Position numbers and translations under genes: made by a program. The notes beneath the pieces are model-generated. The model was not told where the DNA came from. It saw only the letters and a program-made list of their open reading frames with translations, and ran no database searches. From Desulfobacteraceae bacterium (GTDB taxonomy: Bacteria; Desulfobacterota; Desulfobacteria; Desulfobacterales; Desulfolunaceae): a DNA stretch of 64,000 nt. The stretch covers positions 19,296 through 83,295 of the forward strand of contig JABXKT010000005.1 in the NCBI GenBank assembly GCA_013619155.1, given 5' to 3'. Shown one piece after another: positions 9,001 through 16,664 of the stretch (within the stretch, counting starts at the first letter, position 1; each line of letters starts with the position of its first letter).

Positions 9001-10166
9001 GTGATCTCGTTGATGGCCAGGTCTGCCCCCACCACCTCCTTGATCAGTTCCCGGCCCGAACCGGTCGTGGCCACCCCGCAGATGGTGAGCGTCACTTCGT
9101 TGAAAAGGACTTTTATCTGGGCGAACAGGCGGGTGACAGCATCCACGGGATCCCCTTGTGTGCGGCCGTAGAGACCTGCCAGAATGGCACCCTCTTTGTC
9201 GGTGAGGACTGCCTTGGTGCTGGTGGAGCCCACGTCGATGCCGATGTAAGTGTCACACTTTTGCTCGGGTCTTTGGTAGAGGGCCACCTCAATTCCGTCG
9301 ACCTCATAGTTGGTGAGTCCTTCAAATGCGGGGTAGTGGGCCATGTCGGTGTCCAAGGCGGGACGTACGCTTCGCACTCGGCCCATGCGGGAGATGAGGC
9401 TTTTGCTTAATTCCCAGGGGTGATCGGCCAGAGATGCGGCCCCCACGGCGTTTATGCTTTGGGCGTTTTCAGGCACCGTGACGGTGAGCCCCAGGGAAGA
9501 CTCCATCTCTCGAACGATCTTGGTGTTGGCCGCCATGCCACCAATAAAGAGAAGGCCGCCCGCGATCTCCCGGCCCCGGACCGTGTTGGCCAGGACACTT
9601 CGAGCCACCCCTTCGCAAAGGCCGGTGGCGATGGCCTCTCTGGCATAACCCTGGGCCTGGGCGTGGATGATGTCGCTCTTGGCAAAGACGGCGCAGCGGG
9701 TGGCGATGGATGGGCTTTTTCCGGTAAAGGCGGCGGCTTTGTCTGCCAGCTCTTCGGTGGAGAAGCCGAGGCGTTCGGCCTGCTGGTCGATGAAGGAGCC
9801 GGTGCCCGATGCGCAGTCGGAGTTCATCACATGCTCTACGTAGTTCCCCGCTTCATCCAGGCGGATAAGGTAGAAGCTTTCACAGCCGATGGAGATGATG
9901 TTGCGGCAGGAGGCCTTTAGCAGGGCGGCGGCCTCCACCGAGGCGATAACGGGGTCAACGACTCGGATGTCGGTGAGGGGGATGGTGCCGGTCACGCCAA
10001 AATGGGTGATGGCGCCCCTTGTTTCAGCGATCAGCGCGCTTCTCACCTGCTCCAGCGCCTTTTCGAGGTTGCCGTTGTGAAGGGTACTGCCGTTGGCTAT
10101 GATACGATTGTCGTCTAAGACGGCGTAGTGAATATATTTTGATCCGAAGTCGAGTCCTGCTTTCAT
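6051..10166 (-). CDS. Two-module acyl-CoA dehydratase activase (BcrAD/BadFG family) with reductase-like C-terminus
   Basis: A 1371-residue cytoplasmic protein. It has two ASKHA-fold activator modules: the first begins at MKAGLDFGSKYIHYAVLDD and carries CASGTGSFID; the second begins YIGIDVGSTSTKAVL and carries CAAGTGSFIEEQ and RCTVYMERD. In the family such cysteines hold the [4Fe-4S] cluster of ATP-driven activators of 2-hydroxyacyl-CoA dehydratases and benzoyl-CoA reductases. A cysteine-rich linker (CELCTNKCELRIY) and DUF2229/HgdB-like domains follow (IGIPETLFMVEY; CFRCSPDAY; PNICLSCNFNQY). I chose the ATG at 10166, which has AGAGGA seven bases upstream and starts directly at the first nucleotide-binding fold, over an in-frame start at 10256. 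Such giant single-gene versions occur in anaerobes; the substrate is unknown. Confidence 0.85.
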   Translation of the reverse strand: MKAGLDFGSKYIHYAVLDDNRIIANGSTLHNGNLEKALEQVRSALIAETRGAITHFGVTGTIPLTDIRVVDPVIASVEAAALLKASCRNIISIGCESFYLIRLDEAGNYVEHVMNSDCASGTGSFIDQQAERLGFSTEELADKAAAFTGKSPSIATRCAVFAKSDIIHAQAQGYAREAIATGLCEGVARSVLANTVRGREIAGGLLFIGGMAANTKIVREMESSLGLTVTVPENAQSINAVGAASLADHPWELSKSLISRMGRVRSVRPALDTDMAHYPAFEGLTNYEVDGIEVALYQRPEQKCDTYIGIDVGSTSTKAVLTDKEGAILAGLYGRTQGDPVDAVTRLFAQIKVLFNEVTLTICGVATTGSGRELIKEVVGADLAINEITAHAKGATFLDPEVDTIIEIGGQDAKFTLLKEGVVKHAVMNYVCAAGTGSFIEEQAKRLHMTLPEISEIVEGAKAPFTSDRCTVYMERDLTIFLSEGWKKTEIMAAVLHSVRDNYLSKVVGKSTPGKRVYFQGATARNKALVACFERELGQEVLVSKFCHLTGALGCAVALKEASLDATTFTGIDFSCTIATEICELCTNKCELRIYTVGEKKSAWGLKCGRDYNAKKMGTKENVSSLEKRFKTIFKTEDQKTDGRKTIGIPETLFMVEYTPLFKDLFQRLGLNVVVEKSTPRKLAHGMKLINADFCTPMALTHGMVAALDRDDVDFIFLPSLISEQNLLKTLPMEEPFGTKTTDSYFCYYSSYAATIINNLPGIDFNGRLLHPTIRMNNVTDEVIGERLAADLAEALELPEEAIVHAFIDAKKTFAEKTKTWVTQGEKQLATPSNKPKILLLGRPYALFDKRVNLGIPARLESMGFDIVSQSMMALTADPKDLPDHLANMHWYFGQQILLALDAVRKNPSLYPIFLTCFRCSPDAYLMNHIKDAMEKMGKPYLILQLDEHGSDVGYLTRIEAAMDTFMADHERRDRSQKEIIIPRKAFTPDTPNEGDTVLIPMVDARINRLQAEVFKAAGYHAEILSVENESLNLGYRFASGGECLPNVAIVGSVVARLSQGDLAPDKAIVYLPNICLSCNFNQYANLIKSACDKASFSGVKVMNTNGQAAVPGISARQNAQLLSVTILSSILSKLRFRFLPYETEQGATLNAVNEAEAIIAWHIQNRKSLMTAAENIRALFNALPLPTKRKPRIGILGDMYAKYNEVLNEAICDHTEALGGEVLLPSYNELVVHSIFADTQQNDTGEKLLATMTGYEEKFETIFNGLMEGATEPPLAECQALMEAFGLTSFIAGETAVSLGRMLYYIKHGLVSAVIHVNPVFCCPGVISASIFRKIQETCGVPIIDLFYDGTNTPNRMIAPHMFYLTRKAG

Positions 10167-10400
10167 GGGGATTCCTCTGAACTGTGTCTCTACGGTTGGG
10201 CCTCCCCGGACGGGGATTAGGGTGGAATGTGGTAGGCGTTCCAGGGGAGGTCTCACAAAAGTAGAATATTCATTCTACGTTACTGTCGGCACTTTTTTAA
10301 CCATTTCCCCACGAATGAGTCAAGATCAAATTATCGATCATGATGTTTGATAGGGATCTTTTTTATATAAAAAAAACTATGTTATATTATAAGGGCCATC
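10167..10400. other. Promoter region upstream of the activase gene
   Basis: An AT-rich stretch with no gene. It contains a perfect 7-bp inverted repeat, GTAGAAT/ATTCTAC (10261-10278), about 95 bases upstream of the activase start, a plausible operator. No clear -10/-35 pair could be fixed. Confidence 0.4.
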
Positions 10401-10545
10401 GTCACTATTCAGCGTCTAAAGGACGCTTGATGGCGGCACGGTGTGTCACCTTGAAAGCTTAGGCTGCACCTAAGCAGCGTATAGTGACCTGTTTGTCACA
10501 CCCAGGTGATAAAATTGGGCAAAAGATTGGCTCCCGGCAGAATCC
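10401..10545. repeat. Inverted-repeat element with GTCACTAT ends plus a fragment of the dispersed repeat
   Basis: GTCACTAT (10401-10408) and ATAGTGAC (10481-10488) bound an 88-bp segment; the same end sequence bounds the larger element at 22473-22669. No flanking duplication is seen here. It is followed by GGCTCCCGGCAG at about 10529, the signature of the dispersed family. Confidence 0.6.
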
Positions 10546-10571
10546 TTGAGGCCCTCTTTCCCTTGGCCCAC

Positions 10572-10616
10572 AAAAAAAAAGCCCGCCCTATCTGTCTCCA
10601 GAAGGGCGGGCTTTTC
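10572..10616. terminator. Terminator of the dsr operon
   Basis: GCCCGCCCT (10581-10589) pairs with AGGGCGGGC (10603-10611). The A9 run to the left becomes a T run for minus-strand transcripts, so it terminates dsrMKJOP 58 bases after dsrP. Confidence 0.92.
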
Positions 10617-10673
10617 AAACAATCCAGTTGGCATATCCGGATTAATATAACCTTTGGTGCCTTGTGCCTCGGT

Positions 10674-11831
10674 TTACGCGTTTACCTCTTCTTTGACCTT
10701 GGTGGCGATCTTGAAGAGAATGGTCAGGACGAGGAATCCTGTGGCGTAGACACCCACGGTGATGAGAATTTCCAGAGGCGTGGGGGTATACTCGGTGTAG
10801 CTGTGCATGGCATTGGGGACGAAGCCACCGGCGATCATGCCCATGCCTTTATCGATCCAGGTGCCTATGAAGACCATGATGCACAGGAAGGGCATGTACT
10901 TCTCGTTGTTCCGGATCTTGGGAACGACGAGGAAGCCAATGGCCGAGAACATGAGGAACATGGAGGTCCACATGAAGGGCACCAGCGCGGCCTTGTCTCC
11001 GTGTCCGAAGAAAAGGTAGTTCAGGTGGGCCATGTGGGACGGGATCTTGCTGTAGAAGACGGTGAAGACTTCACAGAGGAAGAAGAACACGTTGGCAATG
11101 AGTGCGTAGGTGATGATCTTCATGAGGGTCTGCATCGCTTTTATGCCGGGATCGAACTTGGTCACCTTGCGAACGATGAAGCAAAGGAGGATCAAGAACG
11201 AGGGGCCGGCGGCAAAAGCCGAGGCGAGGAACCTGGGGGCCAGCACCGCAGTCAACCAGTAACCGCGACCGGGAAGGCCGCTGTAGAGGAAGGCTGTGAC
11301 GGTGTGGATACCGAAGGCCCAAGGGATGGAGATATAGATGAGAGTCTTCACCCACTTGGGAGCGGGGACCGCATTTCTCTCCGCCTCGAGGAGCTTCCAC
11401 CCAATAACGATGTTCAGTATGAGATAGCCGTTAAGAACCAGGGCATCCCAGAATAGCATCGAGTGGGGGGTGGCGTTGAAAATAACGTTCATGGCGCGTG
11501 TGGGCTGGCCAAGGTCGGCCAGGATGAAGAGCAGGCACATGACCACAGAGGCCACGGCCAGGAACTCACCCAGGATGGTAATGCGACCGAAGGCCTTGTA
11601 GTCGTGTAGATAGTAGGGGAGCACCAGCATCACACCCCCGGCGGCAACGCCGACGAGGAAGGTGAACTGAGCAATATAAAAACCCCAGGAGACGTCACGG
11701 CTCATGCCGGTGATGCCGAGGCCAAACTCCCATTGCTGCAGGTATCCCATAAAGGCCACCGCAATGACGGCCATCAGACCGGCAAGCCATAGCCAGTAAT
11801 TTCTGCTTCCGCTTAATGCTTTTTCAAGCAT
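10674..11831 (-). CDS. dsrP: DsrP, integral membrane quinone-interacting subunit (NrfD family)
   Basis: DsrP is the second membrane subunit of DsrMKJOP, the complex linking the membrane quinone pool to reduction of the DsrC trisulfide during sulfite reduction. The 385-residue sequence is almost entirely hydrophobic with about ten transmembrane helices and NrfD-type features (GLGITGMSRDVSWGFYIAQF, FLVGVAAGGVMLVLPYY). It is the last gene of the operon, 12 bases after dsrO, and is followed by a terminator. In known complexes DsrP pairs with the ferredoxin-like DsrO and the cytochrome DsrJ. Confidence 0.95.
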   Translation of the reverse strand: MLEKALSGSRNYWLWLAGLMAVIAVAFMGYLQQWEFGLGITGMSRDVSWGFYIAQFTFLVGVAAGGVMLVLPYYLHDYKAFGRITILGEFLAVASVVMCLLFILADLGQPTRAMNVIFNATPHSMLFWDALVLNGYLILNIVIGWKLLEAERNAVPAPKWVKTLIYISIPWAFGIHTVTAFLYSGLPGRGYWLTAVLAPRFLASAFAAGPSFLILLCFIVRKVTKFDPGIKAMQTLMKIITYALIANVFFFLCEVFTVFYSKIPSHMAHLNYLFFGHGDKAALVPFMWTSMFLMFSAIGFLVVPKIRNNEKYMPFLCIMVFIGTWIDKGMGMIAGGFVPNAMHSYTEYTPTPLEILITVGVYATGFLVLTILFKIATKVKEEVNA

Positions 11832-11843
11832 GATGACCTCCCG

Positions 11844-12632
11844 TTAAACGATGTAGAAGACTGAAGGGCCGGTGCCGAGGCTGGCCTTTCGCCGAATGGT
11901 ATAGTTCTCTTTGAGGACCTTTCTGATCTCCGAATTTTCATCGGAGAGATCGCCAAAGACGAGGGCGCCTTCAGACACCTCCACACAAGCCGGTATTTTC
12001 CCCACGGCCAGTCTCTCCGCACAGAAGTTACACTTCTCTACGACACCCTTGGTACGGGTGGGGAACTGGGGGTTGGTGGGTTTTCCATCTTCCAGGCCAT
12101 TTCTGGGATCCTGAAAGTTGAAGCTTCGAGATCCGTAGGGACAGGCGGCCATGCAGAAGCGGCAGCCGATGCACCGGTGGAAGTCCATGAGTACGATACC
12201 GTCTGCCCGCTTGAAGGTCGCCTTGGTGGGGCAGGCCTGGACGCAGGGAGGGTTCTCGCATTGGTTGCAGAGCGTCAAAATAGGTGCATGCTCTGCCTCC
12301 TCGGACTGGAATTCATTGTGGATCTCGGTAAAGGCGTTGCTGTACTCCTCCTCCCAGACCCACTTGATCTCTTGTTTTTTGTACTTTTCGGGAAGGGTGG
12401 GCACGTTATGGGTCACGTGGCACGCTTCCATCATTTTTTTGTTGGTTTCGTGATTGAGTTTACGCGTGTCAATCACCATACCCCATCGGTCTGCTGTGCT
12501 GACCTTCTGGTCTTTGATGGCTTTCTCTGAAGGGATGAAATATTCGCCAATGGCGTGGGCATTGGACGCAGCGGTCAGGCCCAGTGCGGATACTCCAGCG
12601 ATCTTCAGGAAGCTTCTTCTGCTATCTTTCAT
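11844..12632 (-). CDS. dsrO: DsrO, periplasmic Tat-exported iron-sulfur subunit
   Basis: A ferredoxin-like subunit of DsrMKJOP that works on the periplasmic side. The protein begins MKDSRRSFLKIAGVSALGLT, a twin-arginine signal. Clusters of cysteines follow: CNQCENPPCVQACP, CIGCRFCMAACPYG and CNFCAERLAVGKIPAC, enough for several [4Fe-4S] clusters as in NrfC-type proteins. I start it at 12632 because GGAG lies at the right distance and the Tat motif is then at the N-terminus; a frame extension to 12662 has no signal. It lies two bases after dsrJ. Confidence 0.95.
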   Translation of the reverse strand: MKDSRRSFLKIAGVSALGLTAASNAHAIGEYFIPSEKAIKDQKVSTADRWGMVIDTRKLNHETNKKMMEACHVTHNVPTLPEKYKKQEIKWVWEEEYSNAFTEIHNEFQSEEAEHAPILTLCNQCENPPCVQACPTKATFKRADGIVLMDFHRCIGCRFCMAACPYGSRSFNFQDPRNGLEDGKPTNPQFPTRTKGVVEKCNFCAERLAVGKIPACVEVSEGALVFGDLSDENSEIRKVLKENYTIRRKASLGTGPSVFYIV

Positions 12633-12634
12633 CA

Positions 12635-13018
12635 CTACTTCTCCTTCGGATTCACGTGGCAATCCCAGCAGTAGGGGTTCACAGAAGCGTACTCATGGCA
12701 TTTGTCACAGAAGTCTGCCTTGTTTGTGTGACACTCCAAGCAGCCATTGGAGAGGCTCATCGCATACTGTTTGCCGCTCTCGGCCACGTAGACGCGCTGT
12801 CCTTCACGAACAACGGAGTTTCTCCAGCCATCTAAGAGCTGCATGTGCTCCTTGGCCATCTGGTCCTTGGGGAGGACACAGGCCCCTGCCGCTTTGGCTT
12901 CCGGAGCGATGATCAGCTCCGGCGCAGGCTTGGCTGTTCCCGTGTTGTACCAGAACGGGAAGGAGACCAAGGCCGCGAAGATGGCCACTCCGACTACTAT
13001 CTTTCCTTTATCACTCAT
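12635..13018 (-). CDS. dsrJ: DsrJ, triheme cytochrome c
   Basis: DsrJ is the periplasmic cytochrome of DsrMKJOP. A signal anchor (residues 6-22) is followed by three CxxCH heme c sites in the last 35 residues: CLECH (93-97), CDKCH (104-108) and CWDCH (117-121). A lone Cys47 is a candidate for the unusual cysteine heme ligand reported for DsrJ. Length is 127 residues from the ATG at 13018, which has GGAGG upstream and overlaps the end of dsrK by eight bases, suggesting translational coupling. Confidence 0.94.
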   Translation of the reverse strand: MSDKGKIVVGVAIFAALVSFPFWYNTGTAKPAPELIIAPEAKAAGACVLPKDQMAKEHMQLLDGWRNSVVREGQRVYVAESGKQYAMSLSNGCLECHTNKADFCDKCHEYASVNPYCWDCHVNPKEK

Positions 13019-14621
13019 CAGAATCACCCTCCGCTCCAGGTAAATCCTCAAACCTCAGGTTTGTGGTTCGTTCAATTTCACCATCCATGACGAGGGCGTT
13101 GGCCACCAGCTCGTGAAGGCCGATCACTTCCACACCAGGTACCCAGTAATCCATCAGGGGAGGCAGGGCCGCCCGGTCGATGGCGCACATACAGGCCAGC
13201 ATGTTGACACCGTACTTATCGTGGACGTATTTGACCGCGTTGGCACGGGGCAGACCGCCACGAAGGCGCTGTTCCATGATCTCTTCGGTGTTGAGACCGG
13301 CACCAGAACCGCAGCAAAAGGTCTCTTCCCGGATGGTGTTGGCCGGCATCTCGTGGAAGTTGTTGCAGACGCTTTTGAGCACATAGCGAGGCTCCTCGAG
13401 AATCCCCATGGCACGGGCCGGGTTACAGGAGTCGTGCCAGGTCACCTTCAGGTGATCGTTGCGGCTCGGGTCGAGTTTGAGCTTGTTGTGCTTGATGAGG
13501 TCTGCGGTGAACTCGGCGATGTGGATCATCTTGGTGCTGGCGGCGTTTTCAAATACGGTACCAGTGATGGGGCTCTTGGGCACTTCCAGGAAGTTAGCCG
13601 GCCCGTTCATGGTGTCCATATACTGGTTAACCACGCGCCACATGTGGCCGCACTCGCCTCCGATGATGTACTTGACGCCCAGGCGTTCCGCTTCATGGTA
13701 CATCTTGGCGTTGAGTTTTTTCATCATATCAGAGGAGGTAAAGAGACCGAAGTTTCCGCCCTCTGAGGCGTAGGTGGAGAGGGTGTAGTCCAGGCCGATA
13801 TGCTCGAAGAGCATGAGGTACCCCATAAAGGTGTAGGTACCGGGATCGGCAAAGGCGTCCCCTGACGGTGTGACAAAGAGAACCTCGGCCCCTTTTCGGT
13901 TGAAGCTGGGGTTGATCTTGACACCGGTGATCTCTTCGATATCTTCGCAGAAGAACTCCACAATCTCTTTGAAGTTCTGGGGCTGGATACCCAGGTGGTT
14001 CCCTGTTTTGGAGCAGTTGGCCACGGGATCTTTGATCCAGTTGATGTTGAGACCAATGAGGTTTAAGAGCTCACGACCCATCATGGTGATCTCAGCGGTA
14101 TCGATGCCGTAGGGACAAAAAACGGAGCACCTGCGACACTCAGTACACTGGTAGAGGTAGGAGAACCACTCCTTGATGACCGTGGTGGTCATCTTGCGGG
14201 CGCCTGCAAACTTGCCGAGGAGTTTGCCAGCTAAGGTGAAGTCGTTTCGGTAGATGCTTCGGAGAAGCTCAGCCCTTAAGAACGGCATGTTCTTGGGGTC
14301 ACCCGAACCTAAGTAGAAGTGGCATTTATCTGCACATGCGCCACAACGAACACAGACGTCCATGAACACTTTTAAAGAGCGGTATTTGTCGAGACGCTCC
14401 TTGAAGCCTTCGTGGATAATCTGCTGCCAGTTCTCTGGCAGTTTCCAGTCTTCATCAGCGGGAGACCAGTCACGTGGGTTGGGAAGTCCAAGATACTCAA
14501 GGGTTTTCGCCTTGGCGGGATAGCAGAACTTACCATCGGACAGGTCCGGGGGTGTCTCCATCCACGACTTCTTGGGCATGGCGTTGCTTATTTTGATCAT
14601 TTCTTCCGGTTTTATATCCAC
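13011..14621 (-). CDS. dsrK: DsrK, HdrD-like iron-sulfur subunit
   Basis: DsrK is the cytoplasmic catalytic subunit of DsrMKJOP, related to HdrD of heterodisulfide reductase, and is thought to reduce the DsrC trisulfide. Two ferredoxin-type clusters are seen: Cys90/93/96/100 (CVRCGACADKC) and Cys159/162/165/169 (CTECRRCSVFC). The C-terminal half holds the CCG-type non-cubane cluster elements, HDSCNPARAMG and later FCCGSGAG and LACMCAID. Length is 536 residues. It starts three bases after dsrM, as in other sulfate reducers. Confidence 0.96.
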   Translation of the reverse strand: MDIKPEEMIKISNAMPKKSWMETPPDLSDGKFCYPAKAKTLEYLGLPNPRDWSPADEDWKLPENWQQIIHEGFKERLDKYRSLKVFMDVCVRCGACADKCHFYLGSGDPKNMPFLRAELLRSIYRNDFTLAGKLLGKFAGARKMTTTVIKEWFSYLYQCTECRRCSVFCPYGIDTAEITMMGRELLNLIGLNINWIKDPVANCSKTGNHLGIQPQNFKEIVEFFCEDIEEITGVKINPSFNRKGAEVLFVTPSGDAFADPGTYTFMGYLMLFEHIGLDYTLSTYASEGGNFGLFTSSDMMKKLNAKMYHEAERLGVKYIIGGECGHMWRVVNQYMDTMNGPANFLEVPKSPITGTVFENAASTKMIHIAEFTADLIKHNKLKLDPSRNDHLKVTWHDSCNPARAMGILEEPRYVLKSVCNNFHEMPANTIREETFCCGSGAGLNTEEIMEQRLRGGLPRANAVKYVHDKYGVNMLACMCAIDRAALPPLMDYWVPGVEVIGLHELVANALVMDGEIERTTNLRFEDLPGAEGDSDE

Positions 14622-14624
14622 GGT

Positions 14625-15623
14625 TTATGACTCCTTTTCCACTGGAAGTCCGGCCTCGATCATTTTCTCCCTGAACGTATTCTCATACTTCTCGTAGGTC
14701 ACGAAGGTAAGATCGGGGTTCCAAGGGTTGATGTGTCGCTTGGCGCGGTTGTTGTTGGCCATGTTCCTCGTGGGGCTCAAGAAGATACCGCCGGCATGCA
14801 TCAGCTTACTGAAGGGGAAGTACACGAAAAGAACGCATACTAAGAAGAGATGCACAAAGAGGAACGGGTCAATGTTGGCAGGAATGGTGGGACTTAGAGT
14901 CGCCAAACCCATGGTAAGTTCTTTGACGGCGACGATATCCACTCTCAAAAAGTACCGCATGAACATGCCGCTTAAGGCGATGGCCATAATGAGAAAGAGT
15001 GGGAAGTAATCGGCCGCAAGGGACGTGTACCGAAGACGAGGCGTTGCCACTCTTCGTGCGAAGAGAAAGCCAGCGGCCGCGAAGAGAATCACCCCGGAGA
15101 GCATCACGATGGGAAGGCCAATCTGGAAGAAACCGTCGGCGGCTTCCAGAAACTTGATGGCCGCGGGTACAGGCTCCAAGAAGAAGCGCATGTGACGAAC
15201 CAGTACCGCCAGGAAGCTATAGTGGAAGGCAAGAGACCCCAACCATAACCAGATTTCCCATTCGTAAGAGATCCTGTCCCCTTTGATTTCGGCCTTGGTG
15301 TTGCGAAATAGAGATCTGAAGGTAAAGATCTCCAGGGCCATACGGCCCATCACACCCAGTCCGCTGGAAGGGTTCTCAAGCTTGGCATGCTTGATCCAGG
15401 GTAATGATTTTTGCTGACCACAAGTGGTCGGAATGCGAAAGGGAACCGGAGACTTGGCCCACTTCATGATACGCCAGATAAAACCGCCTAGAAACATGAC
15501 GAAGGCGATGTAGGGTATCATGATCCCAAACACTCCCTGCAGCACAGGCGCACTGCCGCCCAGAAAGGCGAGTGCGCCCAGCACAACGACCGCTACCAGG
15601 GACAACACAATATTTACGTTCAT
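14625..15623 (-). CDS. dsrM: DsrM, membrane cytochrome b subunit (NarI-like)
   Basis: DsrM is the diheme cytochrome b that exchanges electrons with menaquinone and passes them to DsrK. The protein has 332 residues with an N-terminal pair of helices (LSLVAVVVLGALAFLGG, GIMIPYIAFVMFLGGFI) and a NarI-like four-helix part with conserved histidines (FHYSFLAVLVRHMRFF; FVHLFLVCVLFVYFPFSKLMH). It is the first of the five contiguous dsr subunit genes. A hairpin (GGTGCTT/AAGCACC, about 15642-15666) lies in its leader. Confidence 0.95.
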   Translation of the reverse strand: MNVNIVLSLVAVVVLGALAFLGGSAPVLQGVFGIMIPYIAFVMFLGGFIWRIMKWAKSPVPFRIPTTCGQQKSLPWIKHAKLENPSSGLGVMGRMALEIFTFRSLFRNTKAEIKGDRISYEWEIWLWLGSLAFHYSFLAVLVRHMRFFLEPVPAAIKFLEAADGFFQIGLPIVMLSGVILFAAAGFLFARRVATPRLRYTSLAADYFPLFLIMAIALSGMFMRYFLRVDIVAVKELTMGLATLSPTIPANIDPFLFVHLFLVCVLFVYFPFSKLMHAGGIFLSPTRNMANNNRAKRHINPWNPDLTFVTYEKYENTFREKMIEAGLPVEKES

Positions 15624-15747
15624 ACCTTTTCCTCACCCTTTGGTGCTTGATAAAACGAAAGCACCCGAATTAAAGGTTGCAAGAGACGGAAGGTACAGTG
15701 TTGGGAGAGCCGGCAACTCGCCCAGACAACTGAATAGATATCCGAAT

Positions 15748-16350
15748 TTACAGCCCTCGATCCGGATTTTCATCCGATTTCTCAAAGCCCCCGTTTTTAT
15801 AAACATCATGTGGTAAAATTTCGGTCCCCACTTCGGGCACCTCACACAATATATCCTTCGTTTTCAAGATGTTCAGTGTGCGGGTCCTTACCTCGCTGGC
15901 ACGGATGCGGTAGATCTGCTCACGGCACGCCATATAAATATCAAAGGCGGCCAGGCTGAGTTGATCCACCCGACGGGAGAAGCTGTCCAGGTCGTCCTGG
16001 GTCACCTTTCCCTCCTGGATCTCTTTCTTCAAAACCTCTCGGATGACCGTCTTCAAAAGAAAGACAAAGGCCACCCCTTCGCTGGGAATGAAGGTTTGTA
16101 CCGCTCTCAGCCGGATCACGGGGTCCAGTTTCTGGCGAAGGGCCTCCATCTCAGGCATCACTTCCTGGGAGATGAGGGCAAATACGCCGGTGAAAGACTC
16201 TTTTGCCATGGCCCCGATGGGGTTGTTAAAAGAGTCTTTCTCTTTCATGATAAACTGGCCACCGACAGTGGGGTACCCCTCTGAAAAGCGGGTGGTCCAT
16301 GCCTTGGTGATCTCTTTTGCATGCGCGTCGAGGTGTTTGTAAATACCCAT
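15748..16350 (-). CDS. RsbRD N-terminal domain protein upstream of dsrM
   Basis: A 200-residue soluble, largely helical protein resembling the N-terminal sensor domain of RsbRD-type stressosome co-antagonists: an N-terminal AKEITKAWTTRF stretch, then FALISQ and a C-terminal AAFDIYMACREQIYRIRA helix. There is no STAS domain, so it is a stand-alone sensor-like module. The start has GAGGA five bases upstream. It is the first gene after the FNR-box promoter and lies 124 bases before dsrM in the same direction, so it is probably co-transcribed with dsrMKJOP. A redox or gas-sensing role is inference only. Confidence 0.75.
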   Translation of the reverse strand: MGIYKHLDAHAKEITKAWTTRFSEGYPTVGGQFIMKEKDSFNNPIGAMAKESFTGVFALISQEVMPEMEALRQKLDPVIRLRAVQTFIPSEGVAFVFLLKTVIREVLKKEIQEGKVTQDDLDSFSRRVDQLSLAAFDIYMACREQIYRIRASEVRTRTLNILKTKDILCEVPEVGTEILPHDVYKNGGFEKSDENPDRGL

Positions 16351-16448
16351 TTTTCCTCGCTCCCACCCATCGAAGCCTGTGGGTTTTCCTTAAAAATTCT
16401 TGTGTGACAGCCATTTAATATCGGACATATTTTTTCGAGTTTAAACGA

Positions 16449-16462
16449 TTGATATAGATCAA
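16449..16462. promoter_or_regulatory. FNR/CRP-family operator at the dsr promoter
   Basis: TTGATATAGATCAA is an exact match to the FNR consensus palindrome TTGAT-N4-ATCAA. It overlaps the -10 element of the promoter for the RsbRD-dsrMKJOP genes, a position that favours repression. Confidence 0.7.
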
Positions 16463-16480
16463 TTTCTGCATTTATGTCAA
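16451..16480 (-). promoter_or_regulatory. Sigma70-type promoter of the RsbRD-dsrMKJOP unit
   Basis: On the minus strand, TTGACA (16480-16475) is followed after 18 bases by TATATC (16456-16451), about 100 bases upstream of the RsbRD gene. The -35 is consensus and the -10 is fair. Confidence 0.7.
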
Positions 16481-16664
16481 GAACTACTTTTCCCATTCGA
16501 AAAGGCTGAAGTATGCATTGTTAAAGGATATTATGTTTGTCTACTGGGTGGAACAAAAGCCCCTATTGTTTTGTTACCAGCCCCACTTTGGGTAGTATTA
16601 TGACATTAAAAAAACATGGTTTTTTCATCCTCTTACCGATCGTTATTAAGGCGCGATAAATATC

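Noticed and set aside
10166..10256. Upstream start of the activase gene at 10256
   Set aside because: The extra 30 residues are not part of the fold and the ATG at 10166 has a good ribosome-binding site.
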